Shown here in pieces: positions 22,711 to 34,700 of a stretch of 64,000 nt of DNA. The notes beneath the pieces are model-generated. The model saw only the letters and a list, made by a program, of their open reading frames with translations. It had not been told where the DNA came from and made no database searches. The stretch spans positions 1 to 64,000 of the forward strand of contig JADNYJ010000146.1 in NCBI GenBank assembly GCA_015501075.1, in the 5' to 3' direction. Position 1 is the first letter of the stretch; the number at the start of each line of letters is the position of its first letter. Position numbers and translations under genes: made by a program. This stretch comes from Gymnopilus junonius. Its lineage: Eukaryota > Basidiomycota > Agaricomycetes > Agaricales > Galerinaceae.

Positions 22711-24951
22711 ATGGACTTTAGAGTGAAGCTCTGTGTAGATATTCTCGCCGCACTGGTATGTCTTGACAACGTCCTCGTTAAATCACTCCAGACCGACGCA
22801 ACCTCTTTTAGATAACTCATCTCTGGTTCCACAAACGCGATCCAGTTTCGCTTCGAGCTTCTCTTGGAGCACTTGTGATCGCTCCGCTGGTATCGACGTA
22901 CATTCTCCATGGTACTCTTACCCCCTCCTTCTTTTCCGACTTGATCTGGGTATACCCAGTCTTCTACCTCACTCTCTGTGCCTCAATCTGCACTTATCGC
23001 CTATCACCTTTTCATCCCTTGGCCAAGTATCCTGGTCCTGTCATCCTCAAAGTTACGAAATTGTGGGCGGCGTGGATTGCTTACACCGGTAAAACGCACA
23101 TATATTTTAAGGATCTCCACGATAAATATGGACCGACTATCAGAGTTGGTGCGCAGATTGAATGTAGGATGAACCGACTACTTCTGACTAACACATTTTA
23201 TACAGGCCCGAATGAGCTGTCGACGATCGAGAAAGATTTCATTCCACAGATTCTCGGACATCAAGGGATGCCCAAGGGACCTAGTGAAGCTCTCTCCTTT
23301 TACTGCTAACAATATCTCACCAGCTTCTTCAGTGTGGGATGGCCGACGATTCCTTAAAGAGGCGGACTCCAGAGGTTACGACAACCTAGTCGACATTCGA
23401 GATCCTGTTATCCATGCCCAACTGCGAAAGCCGTGGAATAAAGCCTTCTCGGTCGAAGCTGTAAAGGGATACGAGGAACTCGTCACTCGGAAAGCACTTG
23501 AACTCAAGTCCCTCCTCGAAGAAGTCTGCAACACCAGTGAAGGAGGAATCGGTCAAGTAGACTTGGCGAGATGGGTCAGCTTCTTCTCGTGAGTTGCTTC
23601 TCTGCTCTGACCATCATATTTCTGAAAGCTGGTCGTTGATAGGTACGACTTGATGGGAGAGATGGCGTACGTCGTGCTCTATGCTTCTTATTTTAGAGAG
23701 TTGACATAGGCACTATTTCCGCAGCTTTAGTGCCGATTTTCACCTGATGAGAGATAGGGATAAAGAGGATAGGTTTAACACCATGGTACATGCCGTCTTG
23801 TAAGTCGCACATTTTCTACCTTGAGTCCGCAAATTCTAATTAGTACATGTAGTAATGTCAGCATAACACAGCATATACCATGGATCGCCAAGGCCGTGCG
23901 CGATTTCCCAGGCCTGAATAAATGGATGCACAAATTTACGGAGGACGGCGTCCAACAAGCGATAAAACGTGCAAACACGGAAGTCAAACGCAAGGATTTA
24001 TTCCATTATATGGTGCGCCTTATGATCTAATCGAATTACCAGGACAATTATTCTGATGTTGTTAATTATCACGTATAAGGGCGAGGCTACTGGTGGTTCT
24101 GAGCCCGACCTCCCGTTAATTATCAATAACATCCTCTTGTCTGTATTCGCTGGTTCAGATACAACTGCAAGCGTATTGGCCAGCGCATTTTATCTTCTCA
24201 TGTCCCACCCTGAACAATATCGAAAACTACAGCAAGAGGTCGATACTGCATTCAAGGAACAAGGAATAGACATCGACTCTCCACTTTCTTTCGATGATGA
24301 TGCGGATATTAAGACGTACGGAGAGGTGTTGGGCAGTTTACCATACCTGAATGGCGTTATGTACGTTGTGTTATCTCCCTTTTAATTAGCTGCCACTGAT
24401 AATAATACTTATTATGACTACCCAGAAATGAAGCGCTTCGCTTGTTCCCAGTCGTACCAGTCTCCTTACAAAGGGCACCAGGGAAAGGCTCGAAAGCGAG
24501 AGTCCTTCAATCTGATACCGCAACCATGTACGTTCCACTCCCCATATCCATTCCAGCCCATTCGATGACCTGTCCCATCTAGCGTCCTACCCGAAGGAAA
24601 CGCAATCTACATCCCCCCATACGTCCTCCACCGCGACCAGCGATACTTCCACCCTCTCCGGACTCCTTCATCCCAGAACGATGGACCACTTCCAACAAAG
24701 AATACACCACGTCCCGAGATGCATTCATTCCTTTTTCAGTAGGACCCCGGAACTGTGCCGGGCGCCCACTGGCCATGTTGGAGTTGCGCTACGTCGTGTC
24801 CATCCTCGTCAGGGCTTTCGATATGGAGTTTGATAGACCGAGTTATGATCCTCGGCGGTGGGAGGAGGATCTTCAGGATAGGTTTACGTTGGATAAGGGT
24901 GTTCTGGGGGTTCGGCTCACACGGAGAGGGAGGAAAGGAGGAAAGAATTAG
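22711..24951 (+). CDS. Cytochrome P450 monooxygenase, frame-shifted before the haem loop
   Basis: A multi-exon microsomal P450. The start at 22711 (MDFRVKLC) splices at 22755/22812 into a hydrophobic N-terminus (GALVIAPLVSTYILHG) and the proline hinge KYPGP. Further splices at 23148/23206 and 23283/23324, and around 23600, 23690, 23800, 24010, 24360 and 24530, all keep phase. Motifs present are the I-helix AGSDTT, the K-helix EALRLFP (ExxR), the PERF-type segment DSFIPERW and the haem-binding FSVGPRNCAG at 24733-24762 with the Cys ligand. One defect: after RYFHPL (about 24656) the frame must move by one base to reach DSFIPERW. An additional C in the CC at 24658-24659 restores it. Otherwise a complete enzyme of about 530 residues, endoplasmic reticulum anchored. 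Substrate unknown; a tailoring or detoxifying role is plausible. Confidence 0.85.
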
Positions 24952-25207
24952 AGGAAGTCAGGAAATTGTGGGCAAGGGTTTTTCTATCAACTATTTCATC
25001 TGTACTTGTATTGTTCGATTTTATCTGCCTTCAGAGGGCGTTGTAAACATTTCTACGTCCTATCGTTACGTTCATATCACAGGACTTACGCTAAGAAATA
25101 AAATCCAAAAGTAATTCAGATTCAACTCAACATTTAATTCCATCGACGAAATGTCGGATGTGAGTGAGCGTCAAAGGCGTGAAGTGGTAGTGGTGAGAAC
25201 TAAGAAC

Positions 25208-27615
25208 TCATTCCTTCCCATTCCAACAAAAATTCGTAAAACAAGTCGCACAAAGACCCGTCCTAGCAATCTTCCGTCGACTCCGCGCACGATCCACCAA
25301 CGCACACGCCAAACACGTACTCCATTGTACACCAGGATCCGTGCTATTATCCCCCAACCCCTGAGTGGCGATGGCGAACGATTCATCCATGAACGATTGA
25401 GCCTAGGATAATCCACGTTAATGCCGGCCCAATTCATATAATAATAATAAGCATCTTAATAACTGGAAGACGGCTCACCATCTCAGGGCTGAATGTGGTC
25501 ACCGTAGTGGGAACGTTGGTGATACCAGGTAAGCCAAGCGCACGGCGCTGGGCAGAGGGAGCTCCGTTGGCGAGATATATGACGAGTGGGACGTCGGGCT
25601 CATCGCACCCGAAGAAGGTCGGTCTGGATGTGAGGTTTTGGTTGACGAATGTGTCGGGGGACGAGGGTACTTTGGGGAAGGGATATAGACCTCCGAAACG
25701 GGCGGCGCGGGAGGCTGTTGTCTGAAAACGGTTATGAATAAGAATAAGGAAAGTACAGGAAGAGGAATTCCTTACGATCAGATCGGTTCCGTTAGTGAAG
25801 CTATCTGTACGATCTGCGGACTGAGATAAATGAGAAATGAACTAGTGGAAGAAGTTTGATAAAAGGAAGAATGTTGGCTCACACGTCAATGGCGAAAATC
25901 GTGTCCACCTCTCGAGCTCGGACAATCAAAGGTTGCAAGGGGCACACTTCACCATTCGAACCTCCATCAACGAGAGCGACGAATGATTCGTTTGAAGCGC
26001 TGAAGTTTCCCTATCACGAGGTACTTTAGTATGTGGCGACGGTTTGGGAGTGGGAGTTATTGTAATTGTAACAAGGACTGACTGGATTAATCCCCTTGAA
26101 CGGGTTCGGAACGGCCCAGCGTCCATCCTCACCGGCGCTTGATTTGGGAAGTTAGCTTCGATGAGTTGGAGGACAGGTCCTTCAGGAGTGAGACTGAGAA
26201 AGTCGACGGTTCCTGAAATAAAGAAATCAACGAGTTTGAACTTCGAAAGCTACATATAATTAGAGTGATTTTACGCACCATTATCACCGTTCCACACATT
26301 ACTGGATATTCCAGCAATATAAGACGCCTGGTCGAATCCAGTAACACATCCTGATTCGTGCGTAGATCCTAGCAAGTGAGTCGGGATGAAAGAACTCAGA
26401 GAAGGATCCCATGATCCCGTCTCAACTGCAGATTTTAAACAGATACGATGATTTGAATGAGATAAGAAATGAGCGAAGACAGCAGACTCAACAGAGATTA
26501 AATTCCCATATTTCACTCTCTACAGGCACGTCATTTCCGGGGATAATGTCGGCCAGCTCAGTCGGATCATTGGGGTTGGCAGTTAAAGCAGGTGGAATGG
26601 CGTTGGCCAGGATGATAGGGAAAGGCTGCGCATGAGATTTGATCGTTGGTCTAAAAAGTAAAAAAAAAAAGTCAAAGTCGGTAATTTAGGTGAGAAAGAG
26701 ATTATGATAGAAGGAAGAGGGGAGGAGCAGACGTGAGAATCGAAGATTCGACAAATGTCAACACGTCACGCTGTCCCAACGTCCAACCGTGTACGCACAA
26801 GTTTTGCAATCCAGAGAATAAAATCCCACTACCATGCGTACCCTCTTCCAAAATATCCGCAGCAGTGGTGCCATTAACAAAGTGCCGTGCGACTTCCCGA
26901 CTCCAAGCGTCGGTGATGGTCACAGGAAACCCCGCAGCGTGCTTTGCCTCAAGTTCAGCCACGATGGCTTCAAAGTAGCCCGTATTGTTCCCCGTCGCAC
27001 CAGCAGGCAGAACTTCATCAACCCCCGTCAGGAACCCCCCAAATCGCGAATTGGACGCTGGCAGATCAGGGTCGACGTCAGGAAAGACGAGGTCCGGGAT
27101 CGTAGGAAAGTTGGCTTGGACCAGCGCGGTGGTGAACCACCCTCCACCGGATAACGCAGCGAGGTACGTAGCGGACTGTAAGAACCCATTGTGCCTGTAG
27201 GATGTGTGCCATTGCGCGCATCGAGGGAGGTGAGCACGCCCGCTGCGAAGTACGCCGCGCGCAGTCCGCCTCCGGACAGGGCCAGCCCCAGTTTTGGGAA
27301 ATCGGGATGACGCAATAATCGTGATGGTGGTGGTGGTGGCGCCAGGATGTCGGTGACGTAGGCGGGCAGAGAAGCTCCTCGTGGTAACGCAGCTTTCACA
27401 TTGCCTAGGTACGCTTTGAACGCGGAAGGCAGCACCTCCTCCGTCCTGGCCTTTATATACGCCGATTCGCCTGCAGAGAGGGATTGGTGGAAGGGCGGCG
27501 ACCCGGCGGACCGGATGAGGGTCTTTGGGCAGGCGACTTTCACTGGGGCGGTCTGGGCTGAGGCGAGGAGGGACAGGAGGAGCACGGAGGAGAGCTTGAG
27601 TATGACCTGGATCAT
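25208..27615 (-). CDS. Secreted lysophospholipase / phospholipase B, with two one-base frame breaks
   Basis: Fungal phospholipase B of the cPLA2 catalytic family, removing acyl chains from (lyso)phospholipids outside the cell. The N-terminus (27615) is a signal peptide, MIQVILKLSSVLLLSLLASA. Catalytic parts in order: SGGGLRAAY with the oxyanion-stabilising Arg, LSGGGWF with the nucleophile Ser, NPFKGINP, and LVDGGSNGE with the Asp, followed by REVDTIFAID. Introns are placed near 26720, 26480, 26270, 26080, 25880, 25770 and 25490. The last exon (to 25208) has CLACALVDRARSR and ends Cys-rich, as in the family. The frame breaks once at CCC 27185-27187, between NGTHPTGTM and FLQSATYLAAL, and once at GGG 26146-26148, between LIEANF and SSAGEDGRW. 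One extra base at each site restores the expected protein, so assembly error is likely. Confidence 0.85.
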
Positions 27616-28360
27616 GGCTTGTGGGGAGGGGGCGAAGCCTCGTCGATGGCGGCGCCGGTAAACGATTTTTTTCTACCTAGGTCTTTGAACCAAGATGCAA
27701 CGTGCGCTTTTTTTTATTCTGTAAATAACCGTGCAGATCGCTGTTGGCATCAACGAAGGCCTCATTGTGAATGATTATGGTATGGGAGCGCAGTGCCTGT
27801 TGAACATAAATAGATAAACTTGTGCGAAATATAGAACGACGCGTACGACAAGATCAAATTCATGATGGGGGCTTGCGGTCACTATGATTCGAACGTCGCG
27901 GACACCAGCAATAGTAAAGTACAAATGACAAGGTCGGTACTACGTACACCTATGAGTAGGGAACTTCGAGGCAGAGAGGATCAAGGTGCTATGTAGATGT
28001 TCAGGGGCGACTGTCATAATAACGCAGCCGAAGAAGCAAAAAGGCCGAAAAAGACGTTTGACGAACGATGGGGATGACAAGGGGAGACAAGTGAGGAAAC
28101 GGAATGTGGGAGAAAAGTTGAACGTTCATCATTGAAAAGAGGCAGGTTGATCCCATTTCGCACTGTTGTAAAAATATCCTGCAAACAATGGGGCAAAGGA
28201 TGAGAATAAGAGGACGAGATTGGGCGAAGAAAACGTACATGAGGTACCCATTGTCTGGTCATATATTTCCATGTCAGTGTGTGATAGCCGCAAAAGGCTG
28301 ACACTGAGCCGCTTGAATGTTGGCCTCGGAATGCTGGGAATCGAGATAGTCGATGGAACT

Positions 28361-28860
28361 TCAAGGTTCAGGGTCCGTATTAAGAGCATAGAAAGCGTCC
28401 AACATCAGGACGGAGGTCATGTCTACAAGAATTCACGACGTTCATTAGAATCTTCACAGAACATGTTAAAAGAAATACAAACATACCTGCATGGTACTCA
28501 TCGCAGCAAATTGCAGGAGAGGGCGGCAAGGATGAAAACCGCCATTACAGTGCCAAGGAAGATACAGTAATCAACCTACGCAGCAGAGTGAACGTCAATG
28601 AATGCTGGGACATAGCTAAACCACAGAGACGGAACTGATAGAGGTGTTCACTTACCTTCAGCACCGACATCCTTGCCACCGAATGAATTATCCACAGCTC
28701 AGCCTCTTCCTCTTCCTCTCCATCCCATACGATACACGATACCCAATCGAAATACGTCCTGCAAATGCGGTAATCAGAGCTAGGAGTTGCGGTGTCGATC
28801 CGGCTTGGAAGGTAGTAGTTAGCGCTAGGCGGAAGCATCAAGAGAGCTTCGGACATTACC
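28361..28860 (-). CDS. Unidentified small multi-exon gene
   Basis: On the minus strand a terminal exon reads DMTSVLMLDAFYALNTDPEP and stops at 28361-28363, after a TTGTAG acceptor near 28424. Upstream, a hydrophobic run FLGTVMAVFILAALSC (about 28560-28510) and a segment FQAGSTPQLLALITAFAGR (about 28800-28750) look like membrane helices. The three pieces are in different frames and my joins leave one base over, so the model is provisional. A small membrane protein is the best guess. The stretch 27620-28360 holds only short open frames. Confidence 0.3.
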
Positions 28861-29545
28861 TACCACAAGACCCAAAGGAAGTTCGTTTATCAGGACTTGC
28901 TCTGAATCATTGTTGCGGCGTCCTCAAGTGTTCAGTGTTTAAATAAACAGAAGAAATTTTCAGAAGGAACGATGTCAGGTCATTCGAGCTGGATGATACG
29001 GGCGGGACGTTCGTGCGAGGCGAGGAGGGGAGGAGTCGGGAGGAGGTGGCATGCAGAATGGGGGCCGGATGCTTCGCTATTTGTGAGTGTTAGGATTCTA
29101 TTCTGTCGACTTTGCCGCGTTGCGCCGAGCTTTCCTTGTACCAGGCACTGAACTTTCCAAGGAGTTCCACTCAGCCGACGCATTTGAGGATCGCTTAGGG
29201 CCCAGCACAGGTCAAACTATCTGAAGCTTTATGGCATGCGATAGATCAAGATATTCCCTCCGAATGAAATGGGGAGCGAACAAGTCACTGAACAATGGAC
29301 ATCGACGCAGCAAATGACAGGCATCTCCGGTTATCTTCAATCTGCCATTTCATTATTAATGTATACATACTCTGGTTAGCGTTCGGAAGGGATGATGGGT
29401 GCTACTTAGCACAGTATGAAGGCAAATTGCACCATATCACGACTTTGAATGTCACATGTTGCAGAGCCCATGGAGGCTTAAATACAGCCTTAATTTCGAG
29501 GGGCTGCATTTGAACCTCACCCACAAACGGACTTTCAAGCCACCC

Positions 29546-30383
29546 ATGCGCGCTTACTACTTTGACGATCTCCCAGGTGACCAACGCCTTGCCCATGATT
29601 TCGTCCCATCGCGACCGGTATCGAAAGAGGTCCTAGATGCTCTGAACGTTAAATCCTGGTCTCTCCCGGCCGATGCGTACGAGGCTGAGCTGGATGCAAT
29701 TGCGAAGGAACAGGGGTATACGAACAGGGATGTTATGACCGTTTCGAAGGATGCTCTAGGCTCGGTGAGTTGCTTTTTTTTACTTTCATTTCAATAAGTG
29801 GACTCTTCGTTACGAAGATCGTCGCCACTTCTGACTTGGATGGTGATAGGCGTACGATGGAAAGATTAAGTCGATGTTCGATGAGTAGGTCGTCTCTTAG
29901 TATTTCAAGTAGATAATTAGAAGTATTTAAGCTCCGTCTAATATATAATCTAAGGCATATCCACGATGAGGAAGAGGCCCGTTTCATCTTATCTGGAAGC
30001 GGGTTTTACGATATCCGAGGTATGAAAAATCCGTCTTTCCAACATCGATTGTCACTCAAATCCAACCCTCCTAACTGTAACTCTTTATCAGAAACCTCTT
30101 CTGATCAATGGATACGACTCGCCTTTGGTCCTGGGGACCTCATCTCTCTCCCAATCGGAAGTTACCACCGATTCACGCCTGATGAGGACAACAATATCGA
30201 GGCTCTCCGTCTCTTCAGGGTGAGTACCCGACTTTTTTTTCACTCTATTTGAATCGCATATTAGGGAATGAAACTGAGAGAGGACCATTATAGGACGAAC
30301 CCAAGTGGAACCGTTTTGTTCGGAGCAAGGAAACCGACGCGAACCCTCATAGGATTGCGTACCTCAAGGGCATAAGTGCATAG
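29546..30383 (+). CDS. ADI1: Acireductone dioxygenase (1,2-dihydroxy-3-keto-5-methylthiopentene dioxygenase)
   Basis: Five exons with exact phases: 29546-29764, 29850-29884, 29955-30019, 30092-30219 and 30294-30383. They give 178 residues, the usual length of the family. The enzyme is a cupin of the methionine-salvage pathway that oxidises the acireductone intermediate to the keto-acid precursor of methionine plus formate. The metal-binding motif reads HIHDEEEARF (His, His, Glu), the second half GDLISLPIGSYHRFT supplies the last His, and the C-terminal RLFRDEPKW and NPHRIAYLKG follow as expected. The start MRAYYFDD is typical. No break was seen, which contrasts with several neighbours. Soluble, cytosol or nucleus. 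Confidence 0.95.
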
Positions 30384-30555
30384 ATGAAAGGGATGAAGAC
30401 GCAGTGTGTTATATAGATAAAGAATCGACCACGAGAAATTGGATATATGTACCATGCTAGTAACTCGAGCTGTATCTCATGTTTGACATTAAACATCTTG
30501 AGAAAGTTTCTCTGAGCTGGTAGCGGCGTCGACTTCTTCAATCTTCCTCTCCACC

Positions 30556-31738
30556 TTAATTTTCAGCAGTTGTAAGATATAGGAGATACTTTTGTGCCTT
30601 TGGATTCGTCCTGTGCATTTCAGCGTCGTATGAAACACCCATAGCGATACGGATTCAGATGAGTATGATGGTAGAAGTGAAGCCCTGGATTTCCTGTAGT
30701 CGACCACGATATGTTAAATAAAAGAGAAAGAGAAAGAAATTAAAATTATCACATACGTAAATCTGGGTAACGGCACCCACAACAGCGCTATACCCCACTC
30801 TATTCGTAACATACAACACTAATCACACAATCTGGACGAAGAATATCATAACCCCCAACTCGTGGAATATGGCTATGATAATTGCGTATGTGCCTCCGCC
30901 CAAATTGAGATGTGACGCATTGTCTCTCGATAACTGATGGGAGAGGGTTGGGATTCGGGGCGTTATGAAAGAATTGACGGTCGTGGAGGCTGCGTAACTT
31001 GTTTTGCCGAGGTTTGAGAGGGCGGTTTCGTTGAGTAGGCTGGGATCCTGTACGGAGAGAATTATAACGTCTACGAGCGTGCATCCTTAATCAAATAAAT
31101 TCGAAGTCGTTATTAGACAGAGGATTTATATTAAAGGAGATATTTGTTAGGCACATAAACTTCTCATTGTCGGCATCGGTACATCTTATATAAAGGAAGT
31201 TAATCAGTATGAGAATACTTGCTCACTTAGGAGAGTACTTACGAGTAATCACTGTGTAAGGAAATCAATCAAGGCGCAGAATACGCTATACACGTCATTC
31301 AGTCTATTGAACTGGACAAACTTAATATCGATCAGATTGGGTCTGGAGGAAAATCGTCAATGCGTTCTAATTGAAAAATGACGAGAGTGATAAATTCACC
31401 AGTTCATGATATACGCTCCAGGTAACCACCGCCGTTCTGAATGCTGAAAGTCGACGAACTGGCGAAGTCGATGAAGCCTTTGAAGGTGCACGTACCACGA
31501 TATCTATGGGCGCCGAGGAAAAGGAGGTAAATTCCAGCATGGAGTCCTGAGTCGGAGTCGGAGGGATGAGTACGGCAGATTGGTCAGAGGATATGCACCT
31601 GTCGTAGAAAGCAATATTGAGAATCGCCTCTAGATAGTTTGAACCTCCTACCAAAAAGGCGTCCATTATGCGGCAAGGGAAAGACGGGGTGTCCGATGGA
31701 CAACTATAGGGGGGTGAAGTACTTGATGAAATCGACAT
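30556..31738 (-). pseudogene. Multi-pass (seven-TM-like) membrane protein, decayed or mis-sequenced
   Basis: Minus-strand exons can be chained. MDAFLVGGSNYLEAILNIAF (about 31665) joins GIYLLFLGAHRY across an intron near 31560, then FRTAVVTWSVYHEL, then FNRLNDVYSVFCALIDFL. Later come SLLNETALSNLGKTSYAAST, GGGTYAIIIAIFHELGVMIF, VTNRVGYSAVVGAVTQIY and, after the 30690 acceptor, EIQGFTSTIILI-stop-IRIAMGVSY. Alternating hydrophobic helices and short loops, ending with such a helix, resemble the abundant seven-TM orphan membrane proteins of agaricomycetes. TGA at 30655-30657 interrupts the last helix, and the middle (31100-31260) does not close cleanly. The family name is an inference from pattern only. 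Confidence 0.4.
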
Positions 31739-31739
31739 G

Positions 31740-34700
31740 TTGGTGAAGGTGGATATAAGTAGCTCGTGGGTGAAGAAGATTGCAGACCCCGATCAATGTG
31801 TACCTTCAATGGATTCTGCTGCTGCATACATGACCAGTATAAACCCATCGTCCAGGGATGTAAGACGCTTTCAACTTACATGCTCGACGGTTAACTTGGC
31901 TTTGTCTTATCCTTCCATCCCGCTAATCACGGATGACATGACAGCATACTTACTGGTATAACTCTTCGGCTTGGAAAATGGGTTTGGGTCTCTGGTCTCG
32001 CCCCTTGCTACTGGTACTTGATGACGAAGCTATAGAAGATGGGGATGTCCTGCGTTCAATTACAGGAAGGCATTGACTCGCTTCCGGAATAATCTTAAAA
32101 ATCTACTGCACTAAAAAAGATCAAAATGCATTGGAGCGACTTTGGAGTGACTCGGACATCATGCGGTCGAAGTAAGGCTCACCTGGCACTACACTATGCA
32201 TAGGAGATAACGTCGCTCCTGCGACTCCTCAAAATTCCGGTAATCAACATGATGAGTCGAAGCTGTAAATTGGGGTTAGAATACTAAGTCCTTCAGGGCA
32301 TAGCAGACGGAGTACAACGGCAACGGAGGAATGGCAGTGACTTCTCACGTACCTTTATTAGATAAGATAAGATTCAGGTGACGAGTTCCATCAATCTGGA
32401 AATACAAGCCCGAAAAGAGCATGTATGCCACGGAATGCTCACTTTGTGTAAGTGGACAGTTTTTCTTTCATCCTACTTTACTTCCATACTTCAATCTAAT
32501 TCCTAGTAAACGTCAATCAAATATTAAGCCTTACCTGAAATTCCGGCTTCGAGGACGTTCCTTCGATATTCGAGGACCAACTTTGGATTCACACTGTACA
32601 TACAATCGTTTTACTGGACCTGGTCCAAATAATTACGTAGGAATAAAGGAAATTAAGGCCTATCTGACTCATTGTCGATCTTATTACTGCCCGTAAGCCA
32701 AATGATGAATACCCTCTTCCTTATTGAGGATTACAAACTATTACGTTCGACAGGTCTTCGAAATTTCCGTGAGCCAGTATATGGCCTTGCGTTGGTTTAC
32801 TCAAATATAGCGTGAGGGTTGGGCTGCCTTAGGAGACATACCGATAAAGATACGATTAAAAAACTTCCGTGTATGGAGGAGAAATATTTCCGATCGGTAC
32901 GCGGGACGGATAAGGGTAACATCGAAACTAGGGGTATGAAGCACAGCTTCCGGATAGTACAGGACCGTTGAGTAGCACAAAACATGATGAGAGAGCTTAC
33001 CAGATACATATATTAATTCGGCAGGGTATTATTAAAGACTAAGAGCCGATCGATAAATCCTGTTCAAGGAATAATCATGTATAAATATAAAGTCAGAAAT
33101 GAACGGAGAAATAGATAACCCACAAGAATAAATGAATCATTCTACGTGCTGCTCGTCGGTCTTCTTATCCATATTTACCCCATCGGATGCCTTACGATAT
33201 TATAAGTCAAAGGAGGAATGAATGAGAAATCATACCCGACCATCGGCAGACGTCGTAATGTGATCTTGAAGTTTCTGCGTCAGTGTCACAGTTTCTGGAA
33301 GGAGCATCCAGCCAGACGTTTACACGAGTTTATTTAGTATACATACCCTTTCATCGGTGCTATTCTTCGGTATGTAACCTGCTTCAGGACTAACGGCACG
33401 GTTCACACTGTCGATAAAGACTGGTGAACGTCTCCATTCCTCCGAAGCTCAAGTGAAAGTCTAGCTGACAGTGAAGGCAACCCGTTTAGAGATCCGCCCG
33501 AAGAACATTCCTTGAGGTTGTATGTAATAGTAGCTGGAAGGAAGGACTTATAGACATCGCCTGATTTGAGAGCTCAACAGTCAATCGGCGGAGGAAAATT
33601 CCTTGCTGATATTTTCAAGAGGAAGCCTAGTAGCAATGAAAAGATACATGGAGAAGGGATGATAGAGAAACGCTATTACTAACCCAGAGAGATAAAGGTC
33701 GCACAGCAAGCAGCTCTAGCTGTGATATTTTCTTCAACAAACCAAGAAGAAAACGACGGCGACGCCAAAAAGGCTTTCTTCTTTACGTTCGAAAGGTCAT
33801 CCATAAAATGTATAAGGGGAGTCCGCCATATATTTGCTAACGAGACGTACAAACAGTAGGAGCGGCTTCTAACTCTCCACGAACCTGTTCAAGATTACTG
33901 TCTTATAATAACCAATTGCGAACTGAGCCAGGAGGACGAGCCCTTATCTTCGTCGTTAGAGCTGTCATTGCGGGATAAAAAGGAAGGACGAACCAGTATG
34001 GGTAGAATTACTCATCCATAACGCTCCCACTGTCTAAGAAGAGCAGAAAGAACTCACCAAAAAGGTGAACGGCAGGAATCTCCCTCAGATCCTGTTGATG
34101 ATTTTGATGACGCCGGAAATAAGCCTGTGTCAGTGAACATATGTGTCGACCGGCGTTCAAATAATTTCCATGGTATCACAAAAGTCGATTCGGTGATGTC
34201 AAGTTCATTCTGATTGTTTCTGGTGAGAAGTTGACGTCCTAGGCCCTTGTTGCCTTCCCTGGTCGACATTGGAAGGATTCATTACGATAAAGTAGCGGCA
34301 TAGCCCGTCAGGAGAAATTCTCGGATAAACCCAGAGATAAATGTTCTCCTGACCTAGTTCCATCGATAGCAGGCGGGTTCCAGGAGAGAAAGGAGGGAAA
34401 GAGGTAATGATATTATAGAATCTTCGTTATAAAGGAATATCTGTAAACGGTACGTCAGGTGAAATACCGCAAACAAAATTAGATCAAAAAGCTCACTTGC
34501 GATCACAAGACTATTCTTGCCGCACTTCCCAAAAATTATCAAAGCAGTATTACTGCTGAGAATAGGCGGTGTTCAAAATGAATTAAACCTCCTTCTATAG
34601 GACGAGAGAAGAAAGTAACAGCCCGTTTATAGATACTAATGACAAGTATGATAAGCACGATTACAAAATACACCAATGGAGCCAAAGAGGAATCACTCAG

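Noticed and set aside
25151..25411. Plus-strand 86-codon basic frame
   Set aside because: It lies antisense to the last phospholipase B exon, whose Cys-rich end matches the family.
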